Source: Chitinophagaceae bacterium (GTDB taxonomy: Bacteria; Bacteroidota; Bacteroidia; Chitinophagales; Chitinophagaceae). Taken from it: a DNA stretch of 64,000 bases. Below are positions 9,501-17,417 of the stretch, piece by piece. A model generated the notes under the pieces. It worked only from the letters and a program-made list of their open reading frames with translations. It was not told where the DNA came from and ran no database searches. The position numbers and the translations under genes are program-made. How positions within the stretch are numbered: position 1 is the first letter of the stretch; each line of letters opens with the position of its first letter. The stretch lies in assembly GCA_024103425.1 (NCBI GenBank), contig JAGFIS010000033.1:1-64000 (forward strand). Direction: 5' to 3'.

Positions 9501-10822
9501 ACCATACTACTGCTACCACTGTTTATAAAACTTTGGCAACATATAATACGGTGAATGGCATAAATAATTTTATGCTTGATCAGCCTTTTGATTGGGATGG
9601 CGAATCCAATATAGTTGTGGAGTTTTGTTACGACAACGGAGTGACACGTTCTGAAGCAAGCGACAGGACGGTTGGATTTTCAGAACAGACATCAGGTAAC
9701 AACTCAGGGATCATTCATCAGAATAATATCAGTTGTAGCGACGACTTTACGGCGCCTTCAGGTTATGTTCTTGGAATCAAGCCCAATATGGCCTTTTTAT
9801 TAGAGCGCAGCGATAACGCAATTGCCACCTCCGGATCTAAGACGGCCTCTGTCTATAATTCGGGTTCTTATTATTTCTATGAGGAAGATGATGTAATCTG
9901 CAAACTATCAGGAGCGACAGCTTTCTTAGGTTGTGTTACTTCTAATATTATTGCTACAGGTACAGATTGGAAACCGTATGGTAATAAAGAGCGATCAGAA
10001 AAAGTGTTCAGCATCACACCGGGAAGCAAACCGGGGGTAGATTATACTATAGGTATATACTATACAAAGGGTGAAATGGACGGAAGATTACCATCGGGTG
10101 TGGTTCTTATCAAAACAGATGCTGCAACGATTGAAGCCTCAGGAGGCAATTCGTCAAATACTGTTATAGGTACCACATCTTACGAAGAATATGATGATGG
10201 CTATCTGTTTACAGCATCATTTACGGGCTTCACTCCTGATACAAAGTTTTTCTTAGCAGAACAGGGCACGGTTATTCCGGTCAGATTACAGGACTTTAGC
10301 GGTTCAATTCAAAACGACCGCGCGGTGTTGAATTGGAAAACAGCATCAGAGCAAAACACAGCTTATTTTGAAGTTGAAAAATCTGCTGATGGCAATACCG
10401 GCTTCCGTTCTATCGGCAGAGTGAATGCTGCAGGTAACAGCAATACGGTTAAAGAATACTCACTTGCCGACAACAGACTATCAGAGCTCAACTACTACCG
10501 TCTGAAGATGGTGGACAAAGATGGTAAGTACGAATACAGTAATACCTTGTTGCTGCGTTACTCCGGTCCGCAGAAGTTGACAGTAGTTGGTAATCCATTC
10601 AGAAATGAGATCAAGTTGCACTTTATAAAATCTCCTTCCGGAGTGGTTAAGATAGAGTTGTTCAATATGTCGGGAGCAAAAGTGTATAGTAATGAATATC
10701 CTGCTTCCGGTGTTATTTCTGTAATGCCCGATGATAAGAACCAACTGAGTACAGGTGCTTATATCCTGAAGGTGTATGCCGATAAAAAGGTTTATACCGA
10801 GAAAGTAGTAAAGCGCAAATAG
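6521..10822 (+). CDS. Giant sortilin/BNR-propeller surface protein with T9SS tail, copy 1
   Basis: About 1,433 residues from the ATG at 6521; a GTG at 6497 in the same frame would add an unlikely eight-residue extension before the signal sequence MKKSLLPL. After a signal peptide comes a region shared with copy 2 (ITWQERGPHAD, VWVGGVAGGLWKTTN). Repeated BNR/Asp-box blades such as GGIWKSTDHGVTWN and SSDGGSTWTNVSGNLPD then form a VPS10/sortilin-like double propeller to about residue 770. A Calx-beta-like domain lies near 820-885 (AEDESTEEFTLGL). The last 80 residues are a type A T9SS sorting domain ending EKVVKRK. The protein is therefore exported across the outer membrane and probably held at the surface. 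No catalytic motif is evident; binding or adhesion is inferred. It is followed by a strong terminator. Confidence 0.88.
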   Translation: MKKSLLPLSVIIISVFTGFLIWKSFDSGSLQDAAFEPERPGYVKRLKPIEQTGIYQAQMREFELTRDLTLGYIPKDRLFRLTSDVMKLEMARGGKETSALGITWQERGPHADIAGPFGNTRAENNSTAGRVRAVWVDLADPDHNTVWVGGVAGGLWKTTNIQNTEPNWQLVNDYFDNMAIGSICQDPTNTNIMYFGTGEKTANADAVRGGGIWKSTDHGVTWNLLPGTTGYGNVSKILCDADGNVYVTSIGGAGIRRSKDKGATWSIISPIGITTRATDMVLSSAGRLHVAFGYGNVGTSAYRFTDDPANVTSSTWQSPVTTFPVQYNSALAVVGDVLYALPANSGSYTPTLYKSVDGGLNWAATPTNIPSDAYSGIGWYCIMLAVDPLNTDNVIVGGLNVYRTSDGGASWSKISLWAGSSPSLSYVHADQQYAVWNEDNVLVASDGGIAYSSDGGLHFQNRNTGLRIKQFYSVAAHPTNVNYFLGGTQDNGSHKLYKAGMDSSIEVTGGDGAFVHIDQLDPNYQFTSYTYSHYFRSTDGGQSWESIKYSSSLGQFINPTDYDSRTKIMYCGGAAGQYIRWDNAIASTNFTPVSIGVISGSVRSVSVSPYTPNRVYFGSSSGSIVRVDDADKATPIATKLNTGTPSSNVSSIAIGTSDDHLLATYSNYGQQHVWYSSDGGSTWTNVSGNLPDIPVRWAVFLAESNSKVVLATEAGVWETDNLNGSSTVWERNNTFPFVRTDMLKYRRMDNSIVAATHGRGIFTATLPALGPYTRFTGTGMSVAEGSDDDGDCRPYKDYDVDIVLDAPATGDATVTVTLKPGGTATEGEDFIYTTNNDFDNPTHSFVVPSGGTGPYPIKVRIYEDAEDESTEEFTLGLAVSGSTNALVSLSWGEHTIEIRNKIGAPSFTPHDENFFLGSRQYYVGSQDMVLDINQKSKKSQSIYRASELKGLGMKKGLIKMVGLDIDKFSTSAFSNLKVKMATTTFDFPYDGTAYHTTATTVYKTLATYNTVNGINNFMLDQPFDWDGESNIVVEFCYDNGVTRSEASDRTVGFSEQTSGNNSGIIHQNNISCSDDFTAPSGYVLGIKPNMAFLLERSDNAIATSGSKTASVYNSGSYYFYEEDDVICKLSGATAFLGCVTSNIIATGTDWKPYGNKERSEKVFSITPGSKPGVDYTIGIYYTKGEMDGRLPSGVVLIKTDAATIEASGGNSSNTVIGTTSYEEYDDGYLFTASFTGFTPDTKFFLAEQGTVIPVRLQDFSGSIQNDRAVLNWKTASEQNTAYFEVEKSADGNTGFRSIGRVNAAGNSNTVKEYSLADNRLSELNYYRLKMVDKDGKYEYSNTLLLRYSGPQKLTVVGNPFRNEIKLHFIKSPSGVVKIELFNMSGAKVYSNEYPASGVISVMPDDKNQLSTGAYILKVYADKKVYTEKVVKRK
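10551..10614 (+). repeat. 64-base perfect repeat, copy 1 (T9SS tail coding sequence)
   Basis: Identical base for base to 15136-15199 in the tandem paralogue, although most of the two genes differ at many third positions. It encodes the start of the sorting domain. Confidence 0.9.
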
Positions 10823-10851
10823 CTTTTATTTTTTGAATTCTTTTTAATAGG

Positions 10852-10886
10852 AGGCTGTCTCTTTTGAGGCAGCCTTATTTTTTTGT
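10852..10886 (+). terminator. Rho-independent terminator after propeller protein copy 1
   Basis: A ten-base-pair stem (AGGCTGTCTC/GAGGCAGCCT, one G-T pair) with a TTTT loop and a T-rich tail. The tail overlaps the proposed promoter of the next gene. Confidence 0.85.
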
Positions 10887-10911
10887 ATATAAAATTATTC
10901 TCCTATCTTTA
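10882..10911 (+). promoter_or_regulatory. Putative Bacteroidota promoter of propeller protein copy 2
   Basis: TTTG at 10882-10885, an 18-base spacer and TATCTTTA at 10904-10911 resemble the TTTG/TAnnTTTG promoter of this phylum. The start site would fall near 10918, giving a leader of about 135 bases. Confidence 0.45.
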
Positions 10912-11051
10912 GTGTCCCACACAATAAAAGACTGCTTGAATAGAAGGAGAGTGTAACCTCATCCAATCCTGAGAATAGCCTTCTCTGACACTGCTTTTGC
11001 TCAATAAAATATTGGCCTGACATATTATTTTATAACATAAACCACTTTTGT

Positions 11052-14000
11052 ATGAAACTTCAAAAGTTACTACCTGCATTTTTACTAATTCTTTTTGCCG
11101 CCGCAGGCGGGTATTATTTCTGGCAGAAATCAACTTCTCCACGATTCAAAATGTTGGCTGTTACTGACGACATGCGGGTTACGCGAGAGAAAAAACAAAG
11201 ACCCGTAGAGCAGACTGGAATCTATGAAGCTCAGTTAAGGGAATGGGAGTTAACCCGTGATTTGAAGTTAGGGGCTATCCCAAAAGAAAGATTGATGACA
11301 GTGCTGTCAGATGTGATGAAGGCTGATGCATTGCGTGGTCATGCTAAAACCAGTGCCTTAGGTATTACCTGGGAAGAAAGAGGACCGCATGCAGACCGCC
11401 CGGGACCTTACGGTAATTCGCGGGTTGCGGGCTCGGTTACAGCAGGAAGAATACGGGCTATGTGGGTCGATTTGGCAGATGCAACCAAACAAACGGTATG
11501 GGTTGGTGGTGTATCGGGGGGACTTTGGAAAACCACTAACATTGATGATCCTAATGCCACATGGACATTAGTAAGTGACTATCTTGATAATTTAGCTATT
11601 GGAGGTATATGCCAGGATCCGACGAATACTAATATTATGTACTTCGGCACCGGAGAGAAGTCTACAATAGCTGACAGGGTACGAGGAGGTGGAATATGGA
11701 AGAGTACAGACCATGGTGTAACGTGGAGTTTATTGCCTGCTACCAAAGGATTCTGGAATGTTAGTAAGATATTGTGTGATGCTGCAGGTAATGTTTATGT
11801 CGCTACTATGGAAGGGGGACAGGGAGTACTGCGTTCTGCGGACAAAGGAGCAACTTGGACTAGTATTACTCCAGCCGGTTTATCGACACACATTTCGGAT
11901 ATGGATTTAAGTTCGACAGGAGTATTACAGATCTTTTGTGGATATTATAGTTGGTCCGGTACTAAGGGGTATAGATATACGGCAAACCCGGCCACTGTTA
12001 CACCAACTACCTGGGCTACACCTGTAAGTATGCCGGCAGCTTTATCAAATGCTACAAATATTGCCCTAGCCAGTGCCGGAGATGTATTTTATGCATTGCC
12101 TGCCAATAGTAGTAATGAGACTCCTTATGTTGTAAAGTCGATTGATGGTGGGCAGAATTGGACACAAACGAACACTACAGCTCTCGCTTCAGGCACTTTA
12201 GGTCTTAGTAGTGGTCAGGGATGGTTTTGTATTGCTTTGGCGGTAGATCCCGCCAATCCGGATAATGCTGTGATAGGAGGGTTAAACGCCTTTAAAACCT
12301 CAGATGGTGGTGCTACATGGACGCGTGTATCGCAGTGGTATGGGGTTGGTCCTATTTCTTATGTTCATGCAGACCACCATTATGCATTATGGAATGGAAA
12401 CAGGGTATTGATTGCCAATGATGGAGGAATTGGTATTTCGTTGGATGGCGGAGCGACATTCACAGAGAGGAGTACCGGCTTACGGATTAAGCAGTTTTAT
12501 AGTATTGCAGCCCATCCTACAGATTTAAACTATTTTATGGGTGGAACTCAGGATAATGGAACACAGGCCATTTATAAACCCGGCCTCGATTCTGCAATAG
12601 AGGTTACGGGTGGTGATGGTGCCTTTGTTCACATTGACCAAATAGATCCGCAGTACCATTTTAGTTCGTATGTCTATAATCAATACAGGAGAAGTATTGA
12701 TGGAGGAAAGACCTGGGCGACTATCAACTATTCCGCTTCTATAGGTTCTTTTATTAACCCGACAGATTATGATTCAAGATCAAAGAAAATGTATTGCGCT
12801 GCTAATGCCGACCAAATCCTGAGATGGGAGAATCCAACTACGGGAAGCACCTTTACACCAATGAATATCCCGGGATTATCCGGAAAAGCAACTCATATTT
12901 CTGTTTCTCAATACACACCTAACAGAGTGTTTGTCGGATCGGCTACAGGAGCGTTGATACGTATTGATGGTGCTGATAAATCAGGTTATACATTTACAAA
13001 TATTAAGAACGGTACGCCGGGAAGTAACGTGTCATGCATTGCTACGGGATTAGGAGACGATAATCTTCTGGCCACTTACTCTAATTATGGAGTTCAGCAT
13101 GTATGGCATTCAACAAATGGTGGTGCAACATGGACAAACGTATCCGGTAATTTACCTGATATTCCGGTAAGATGGGCCGTTTATTACCCCGAGAGCAATA
13201 CTAAAGCTATTATTGCAACAGATGCCGGAGTGTGGGAAACAGACAATCTTAACGGAGCATCAACAGTATGGGAAAGAAATACTTCGTTTCCCATTGTACG
13301 GACGGATATGATTAAATACCGTAAGACAGATAACTTGCTTGCAGCCGGAACGCATGGCAGAGGAATATTCACCGCGCAACTTCCTAAAATATCACCTGTT
13401 ATCAGGTTTCAGTCAGCAACGGTTTCATTTAAAGAAGCTACTACAGATACTATAGATGGAAGCAGGTATTATAAAGACTATGACATGGCAATAGCCATTG
13501 CATCTCCGCCAACCGGTGATGCAAATGTGACTGTTTCTTTAAAGGCCGGTGCCACAGCAACTCAGGGGGTTGATTTTGCTTTTACTACTAACGGTGATTT
13601 TTCCGTTCCTTCCAATTCATTGGTCTTCCCTTCTGGAAAGACAACTAACCAATATGTCAAGATCAGAATTTTTGATGATGCAGAGGTAGAACCGGCAGAA
13701 TATTTTACCCTGAAGTTAACGGTTTCAGGAAGTACAGATGCGACTGTCTCATCAAGTGCAGGAGAGTGTATTGTTGAAATTGAAAATGGAAAAGGAGCTC
13801 CCGGAGTATTTACTTCCGGTACAGTGTCAAATATTGTAGGCCCGGCGAGTTATTATCTTGGAAATGTTAATTCGGAATTTCAAACGCCTCTTGATGTCAG
13901 ACTTACAAGAAGAAAAGCTCAAATGATTTATTGGGCAAGTGAGTTGAACACTTATGGCTTTAATAGCGCAGGAAGCATTATTAGTCTCGGGCTTGATATC

Positions 14001-15407
14001 ATTAAGTATTCAACGGTGCCTTACAGAAATCTTACGTTGAAAATGGGATTGACAACAGAACAGTTTCTTTATGATAATAGCACTGGCGAGAATCATCTTA
14101 TGACTAATGGAACAGTAGTAAAGACCATCGCGGAATATTCCACTCAGTCGGGGCTTAACGAGTTTGTACTGGATCAGCCATTTGAGTGGGATGGTACTTC
14201 CAATATTATAATTGAATTGTGCTATGATAATGGGGAGGTAAGACCCACAGCGGTGCAGGATAGAGTCTTGGGATATCAAAGTGGCGGAACAACCGATCAG
14301 GCTGCGTTTATTTGGGAAGATAACCTTGCCTGCAGTAATCAGATGACGAATGGGGTGTATTATGGATCGGGGCTCAAACCAAGAATGTTCTTTAAAATAG
14401 AACAAAATGGCAGCAACGAAATAGCTACATCCGGGAGCAGGGTAGAATACCACACTAACAATGGTAATTACTATTTCTATACAGGTACTAAGGTAATTCA
14501 TCAGTTAAAGGATGCATCACAAGCATTAGGGACTGTATCGTCTTCAATTATCGCATCGGGTAATAACTGGCAGCCTTATGGCAATAAATCAAGATCTGAG
14601 AAAGTATTTGAAGTAATCCCCTCGCAGAACTCAGGTGCAAGTTATACTATCGGACTTTACTATACTGCCGCAGAGATGGGAGGCAGGAATCCTGCAGATG
14701 TAGCAATAGTTAAGACAAATGCAGCTACAGTGGGGTCAACCGTAGAGCCGGGGACAAAGATGGGGTCGACGACTTATGAGGCGTATGGAGATGGGTATCT
14801 GTTCACAGCTCCCTTCACCGGATTCTCTAAATTCTTCCTCGTGGAGAAAGGTATAACTATTCCTGTTAAGCTCATGAGTTTTTCCGGAGTGGTTCAGGAT
14901 GATAAAGGAATCCTCAATTGGAAGACTGCAACAGAGCAAAACTCTTCATACTTTGAAGTACAGAAGTCGAAAGACGGTACGAATAACTTTGTATCAATCG
15001 GCAGAGTGAACGCTTCAGGCAACAGCAATAGTGTTAAGGAATACACACTCACGGATAACAGTTTGTCAGAACTTAACTACTATCGTCTGAAGATGGTGGA
15101 CAGAGACGGTAAGTACGATTATAGTAATACGCTGCTGCTGCGTTACTCCGGTCCGCAGAAGTTGACAGTAGTTGGTAATCCATTCAGAAATGAGATCAAA
15201 TTGCACTTTACAAAATCTCCATCCGGAGTGGTTAAAGCAGAGTTGTTCAACATGTCGGGAGCGAAGGTGTATAGTAATGAATATCCTGCTTCTGATGTTA
15301 TTTCTGTTATGCCGGATGATAAGAACCAACTGAGTGTGGGTACCTATATACTGAAGGTATATGCTGACAAGAAGGTTTATACTGAGAAAGTAATAAAGAG
15401 GAAATAA
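11052..15407 (+). CDS. Giant sortilin/BNR-propeller surface protein with T9SS tail, copy 2
   Basis: A 1,451-residue tandem paralogue of the preceding gene with the same order of parts: signal peptide (about 1-25), BNR/sortilin-like propeller (GGIWKSTDHGVTWS, STNGGATWTNVSGNLPD), a Calx-beta-like segment (DDAEVEPAEYFTLKL), a beta-rich linker, and a C-terminal T9SS type A sorting domain ending EKVIKRK. The propellers are similar throughout at the protein level, while the linker before the tail has diverged most. It has its own putative promoter and terminator, so the copies can be expressed separately. Function beyond surface display is not evident. Confidence 0.88.
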   Translation: MKLQKLLPAFLLILFAAAGGYYFWQKSTSPRFKMLAVTDDMRVTREKKQRPVEQTGIYEAQLREWELTRDLKLGAIPKERLMTVLSDVMKADALRGHAKTSALGITWEERGPHADRPGPYGNSRVAGSVTAGRIRAMWVDLADATKQTVWVGGVSGGLWKTTNIDDPNATWTLVSDYLDNLAIGGICQDPTNTNIMYFGTGEKSTIADRVRGGGIWKSTDHGVTWSLLPATKGFWNVSKILCDAAGNVYVATMEGGQGVLRSADKGATWTSITPAGLSTHISDMDLSSTGVLQIFCGYYSWSGTKGYRYTANPATVTPTTWATPVSMPAALSNATNIALASAGDVFYALPANSSNETPYVVKSIDGGQNWTQTNTTALASGTLGLSSGQGWFCIALAVDPANPDNAVIGGLNAFKTSDGGATWTRVSQWYGVGPISYVHADHHYALWNGNRVLIANDGGIGISLDGGATFTERSTGLRIKQFYSIAAHPTDLNYFMGGTQDNGTQAIYKPGLDSAIEVTGGDGAFVHIDQIDPQYHFSSYVYNQYRRSIDGGKTWATINYSASIGSFINPTDYDSRSKKMYCAANADQILRWENPTTGSTFTPMNIPGLSGKATHISVSQYTPNRVFVGSATGALIRIDGADKSGYTFTNIKNGTPGSNVSCIATGLGDDNLLATYSNYGVQHVWHSTNGGATWTNVSGNLPDIPVRWAVYYPESNTKAIIATDAGVWETDNLNGASTVWERNTSFPIVRTDMIKYRKTDNLLAAGTHGRGIFTAQLPKISPVIRFQSATVSFKEATTDTIDGSRYYKDYDMAIAIASPPTGDANVTVSLKAGATATQGVDFAFTTNGDFSVPSNSLVFPSGKTTNQYVKIRIFDDAEVEPAEYFTLKLTVSGSTDATVSSSAGECIVEIENGKGAPGVFTSGTVSNIVGPASYYLGNVNSEFQTPLDVRLTRRKAQMIYWASELNTYGFNSAGSIISLGLDIIKYSTVPYRNLTLKMGLTTEQFLYDNSTGENHLMTNGTVVKTIAEYSTQSGLNEFVLDQPFEWDGTSNIIIELCYDNGEVRPTAVQDRVLGYQSGGTTDQAAFIWEDNLACSNQMTNGVYYGSGLKPRMFFKIEQNGSNEIATSGSRVEYHTNNGNYYFYTGTKVIHQLKDASQALGTVSSSIIASGNNWQPYGNKSRSEKVFEVIPSQNSGASYTIGLYYTAAEMGGRNPADVAIVKTNAATVGSTVEPGTKMGSTTYEAYGDGYLFTAPFTGFSKFFLVEKGITIPVKLMSFSGVVQDDKGILNWKTATEQNSSYFEVQKSKDGTNNFVSIGRVNASGNSNSVKEYTLTDNSLSELNYYRLKMVDRDGKYDYSNTLLLRYSGPQKLTVVGNPFRNEIKLHFTKSPSGVVKAELFNMSGAKVYSNEYPASDVISVMPDDKNQLSVGTYILKVYADKKVYTEKVIKRK
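15136..15199 (+). repeat. 64-base perfect repeat, copy 2 (T9SS tail coding sequence)
   Basis: Partner of 10551-10614. The similarity continues for about 150 bases beyond the perfect block with scattered mismatches. Confidence 0.9.
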
Positions 15408-15429
15408 TGTGATTGAGATTTAAGAACGT

Positions 15430-15465
15430 AACAGGCCATTTATAAAAAAATGGCCTGTTTTTTTT
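15430..15465 (+). terminator. Rho-independent terminator after propeller protein copy 2
   Basis: A ten-base-pair stem (AACAGGCCAT/ATGGCCTGTT) closes a ten-base A/T loop and runs into a T tract. Confidence 0.9.
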
Positions 15466-15521
15466 CAAATTTTGTTCCTTTACCGCCTTGATGAATTAAT
15501 TTATTATCGAAAAATATTTAT

Positions 15522-16809
15522 ATGAAGTATATTTTACTGACAGCTATTCCATGCTTATTAATCTTCCATGTTTTTGCCCAGTCTTCCCGTATTAGTGGGT
15601 GAGTAACAGACGCACAGTCGGGCAATCCTCTTTCTAATGCTACTATTTGGATGTCGGAAACGCAGGGTACAATCACTGGCAAAAATGGAAACTTTGAAAT
15701 TACGTGTAATGGTCAGGTTGAGATCAATATCTCATTCATCGGATATGAAATCTACAAAAAGAGTGGTGCTTGTGGAGAGCAACTGAATATTGTGCTTATG
15801 CAAATCCCTAAAAATTTTAATGAAGTAGAAGTAGTAGTAACGGCCAATCCCAACAAGGAGTTGCTGCATCAGCCTGTTTCTATAGCCAAGCTGAGTGAGG
15901 TGGAATTGAATCGAGGAAACGGAATTCTTTTGGATGATGCTATTAACACCAATATTCCGGGCGTTACGATGTCACGCAGAACTTTTTCGGCCGGTCAGCA
16001 ATTTAATCTGAGAGGATATGGCAATGGGGCGAACCGCACCAGTAATTTCAGCAGCAATTTTGACGGACAATGATATAAGATGTATCTGAACGGAATCCCT
16101 GTCACCTCTGCCGAAGGAATTACGGTAATGGATGATATCGATTATGGTTCTGTAGGGAATGTAGAAGTCATCAAAGGGCCTTCGGGAACTCTTTACGGTC
16201 AGGCCATTTCGGGTGTCGTGAATCTTTCTACAAAGAGGGCAGAGCCCCGAAAGGCTTCCATTGGTCAGGATATCATGTTCGGTAGCCACGGATTGCGACG
16301 TTTTACAACGCATGTTGAAATCAGTAAGGAGCGTGCCTCGTTTATGGCTAATTATGGTAAGCAACTGCATTCGGGCTTCGGGCAGCATACGGCTTCCCGA
16401 AAAGATTTTGTGAATATGATCGGAGAATTCTCTCCAGGCCGGGAACAGTCTATCAATGCATATTTTAGTTACAGTTATAGCTATGATGAACGCAACGGGC
16501 GAGCTCTCTCAAGCGCAGTGGGATGCAAATGATTTCTCGGGTAATCCCGAATACATAAAGAATAATGCACATGCTAATGTAATGACCGTGAGGGCAGGTG
16601 TAGGGCATACCTACCGCTTCAGCGATATGATATCTAATACCACCTTACTCTGTGGAACAGGATCTGTCAGTAACGCCAGCTCTTCCGGTGGCGGATGGTC
16701 TGATGTAAACTCATTAAATTATGGTATGCGTTCTACCTTTGATATGATCTTTCAACTCAATGAAAATACTTTCGTGACAGGTATTACCGGGGTAGAAATG
16801 CAGATGTGA
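15522..16809 (+). pseudogene. TonB-dependent siderophore/heme receptor, decayed and truncated
   Basis: Starting at the ATG at 15522, the frame encodes a signal peptide (to FAQSS), a carboxypeptidase-D regulatory-like domain, and a TonB plug (LRGYGNG, then VEVIKGPSGTLYGQ and GVVNLSTK) that opens into the barrel. It is broken by an in-frame TGA at 15600-15602, a second TGA at 16071-16073 and a frameshift near 16495-16503, after which the barrel continues in another frame (GELSQAQWD) to 16809. Reading resumes cleanly after each lesion, so these are disabling mutations in one ancestral gene. Intact receptors of this type are about 700-800 residues; only about 430 remain. The 3' part is replaced by a permease fragment. 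Confidence 0.88.
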
Positions 16810-16871
16810 CGCTGCGCCTGCCACGCGCAATCCTTAGTGTTTTCGTTTGTGCCAGTCTGGCGGTGGGCGGT
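16803..16871 (+). pseudogene. FecCD-family (HmuU-like) permease fragment
   Basis: About 23 codons read TLRLPRAILSVFVCASLAVG, the conserved N-terminal LRLPR...GA.LAV.G segment of FecCD/BtuC permeases that import siderophores, heme or cobalamin. These proteins are normally about 330 residues. The fragment is joined at its left to the receptor remnant and at its right to the ATPase remnant, in different frames. Confidence 0.7.
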
Positions 16872-17344
16872 ATCCTTTCTTTTCGGGTACTCCTGTGGCT
16901 GAGGATTGGAATATATGTGAGGAAGCAATGTCGTTTTTTGATTTGAATGCTTTTAAAGACCGTGATTATGTAACGCTGAGTGGCGGTGAAAAACAGCGCG
17001 TGCATTTTGCAAGGGTTGCCGCGCAACTGTGGCAGCAGGAAGATGGCGTGACTAAATACCTGCTGCTCGATGAACCATTGACATTTTTAGATGTATACTA
17101 CCAGTTTGATTTTATGGACAAACTTCGCGAGTTGGTGGATGACCGTAAATGGGTGGTGGTGGGTGTGGTTCATGATCTGAATCTTGCAGGGAAATATGCA
17201 GACCAAATTTCCCTGATGTATGGAGGAAGGTTAATTGCGCAAGGAGAAAGAAGAGAGGTGCTAACAACTGAAAACATCAAAAAGGCTTATGGCCTGACGC
17301 CTGATATTATTCATGAAGGTGATACCGTCAGGTTGCATTTCTGA
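16859..17344 (+). pseudogene. HmuV-type heme ABC transporter ATPase, N-terminal half missing
   Basis: The open frame (from about 16847) matches HmuV proteins from GRYPFF onward: ABC signature LSGGEKQRVHFAR, Walker B YLLLDEPLTFLD, switch histidine VVHDLNLA and the C-terminal GLTPDIIHEGD region. About 100-120 N-terminal residues, including the Walker A loop, are absent, so it cannot hydrolyse ATP. GC-rich GGCGGTGGGCGG at the junction is compatible with both the permease and ATPase reading frames, which suggests deletion through a short homology. Confidence 0.85.
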
Positions 17345-17417
17345 CGATATCACCTCTAGAATTTGATAGAGATAATCTTTTATACAGGACTATGCGATGA
17401 GATTTTTAGAATCTGCC

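Noticed and set aside
14010..14501. 163-codon minus-strand open frame in propeller protein copy 2
   Set aside because: Antisense shadow; the plus strand is continuous and similar to copy 1.
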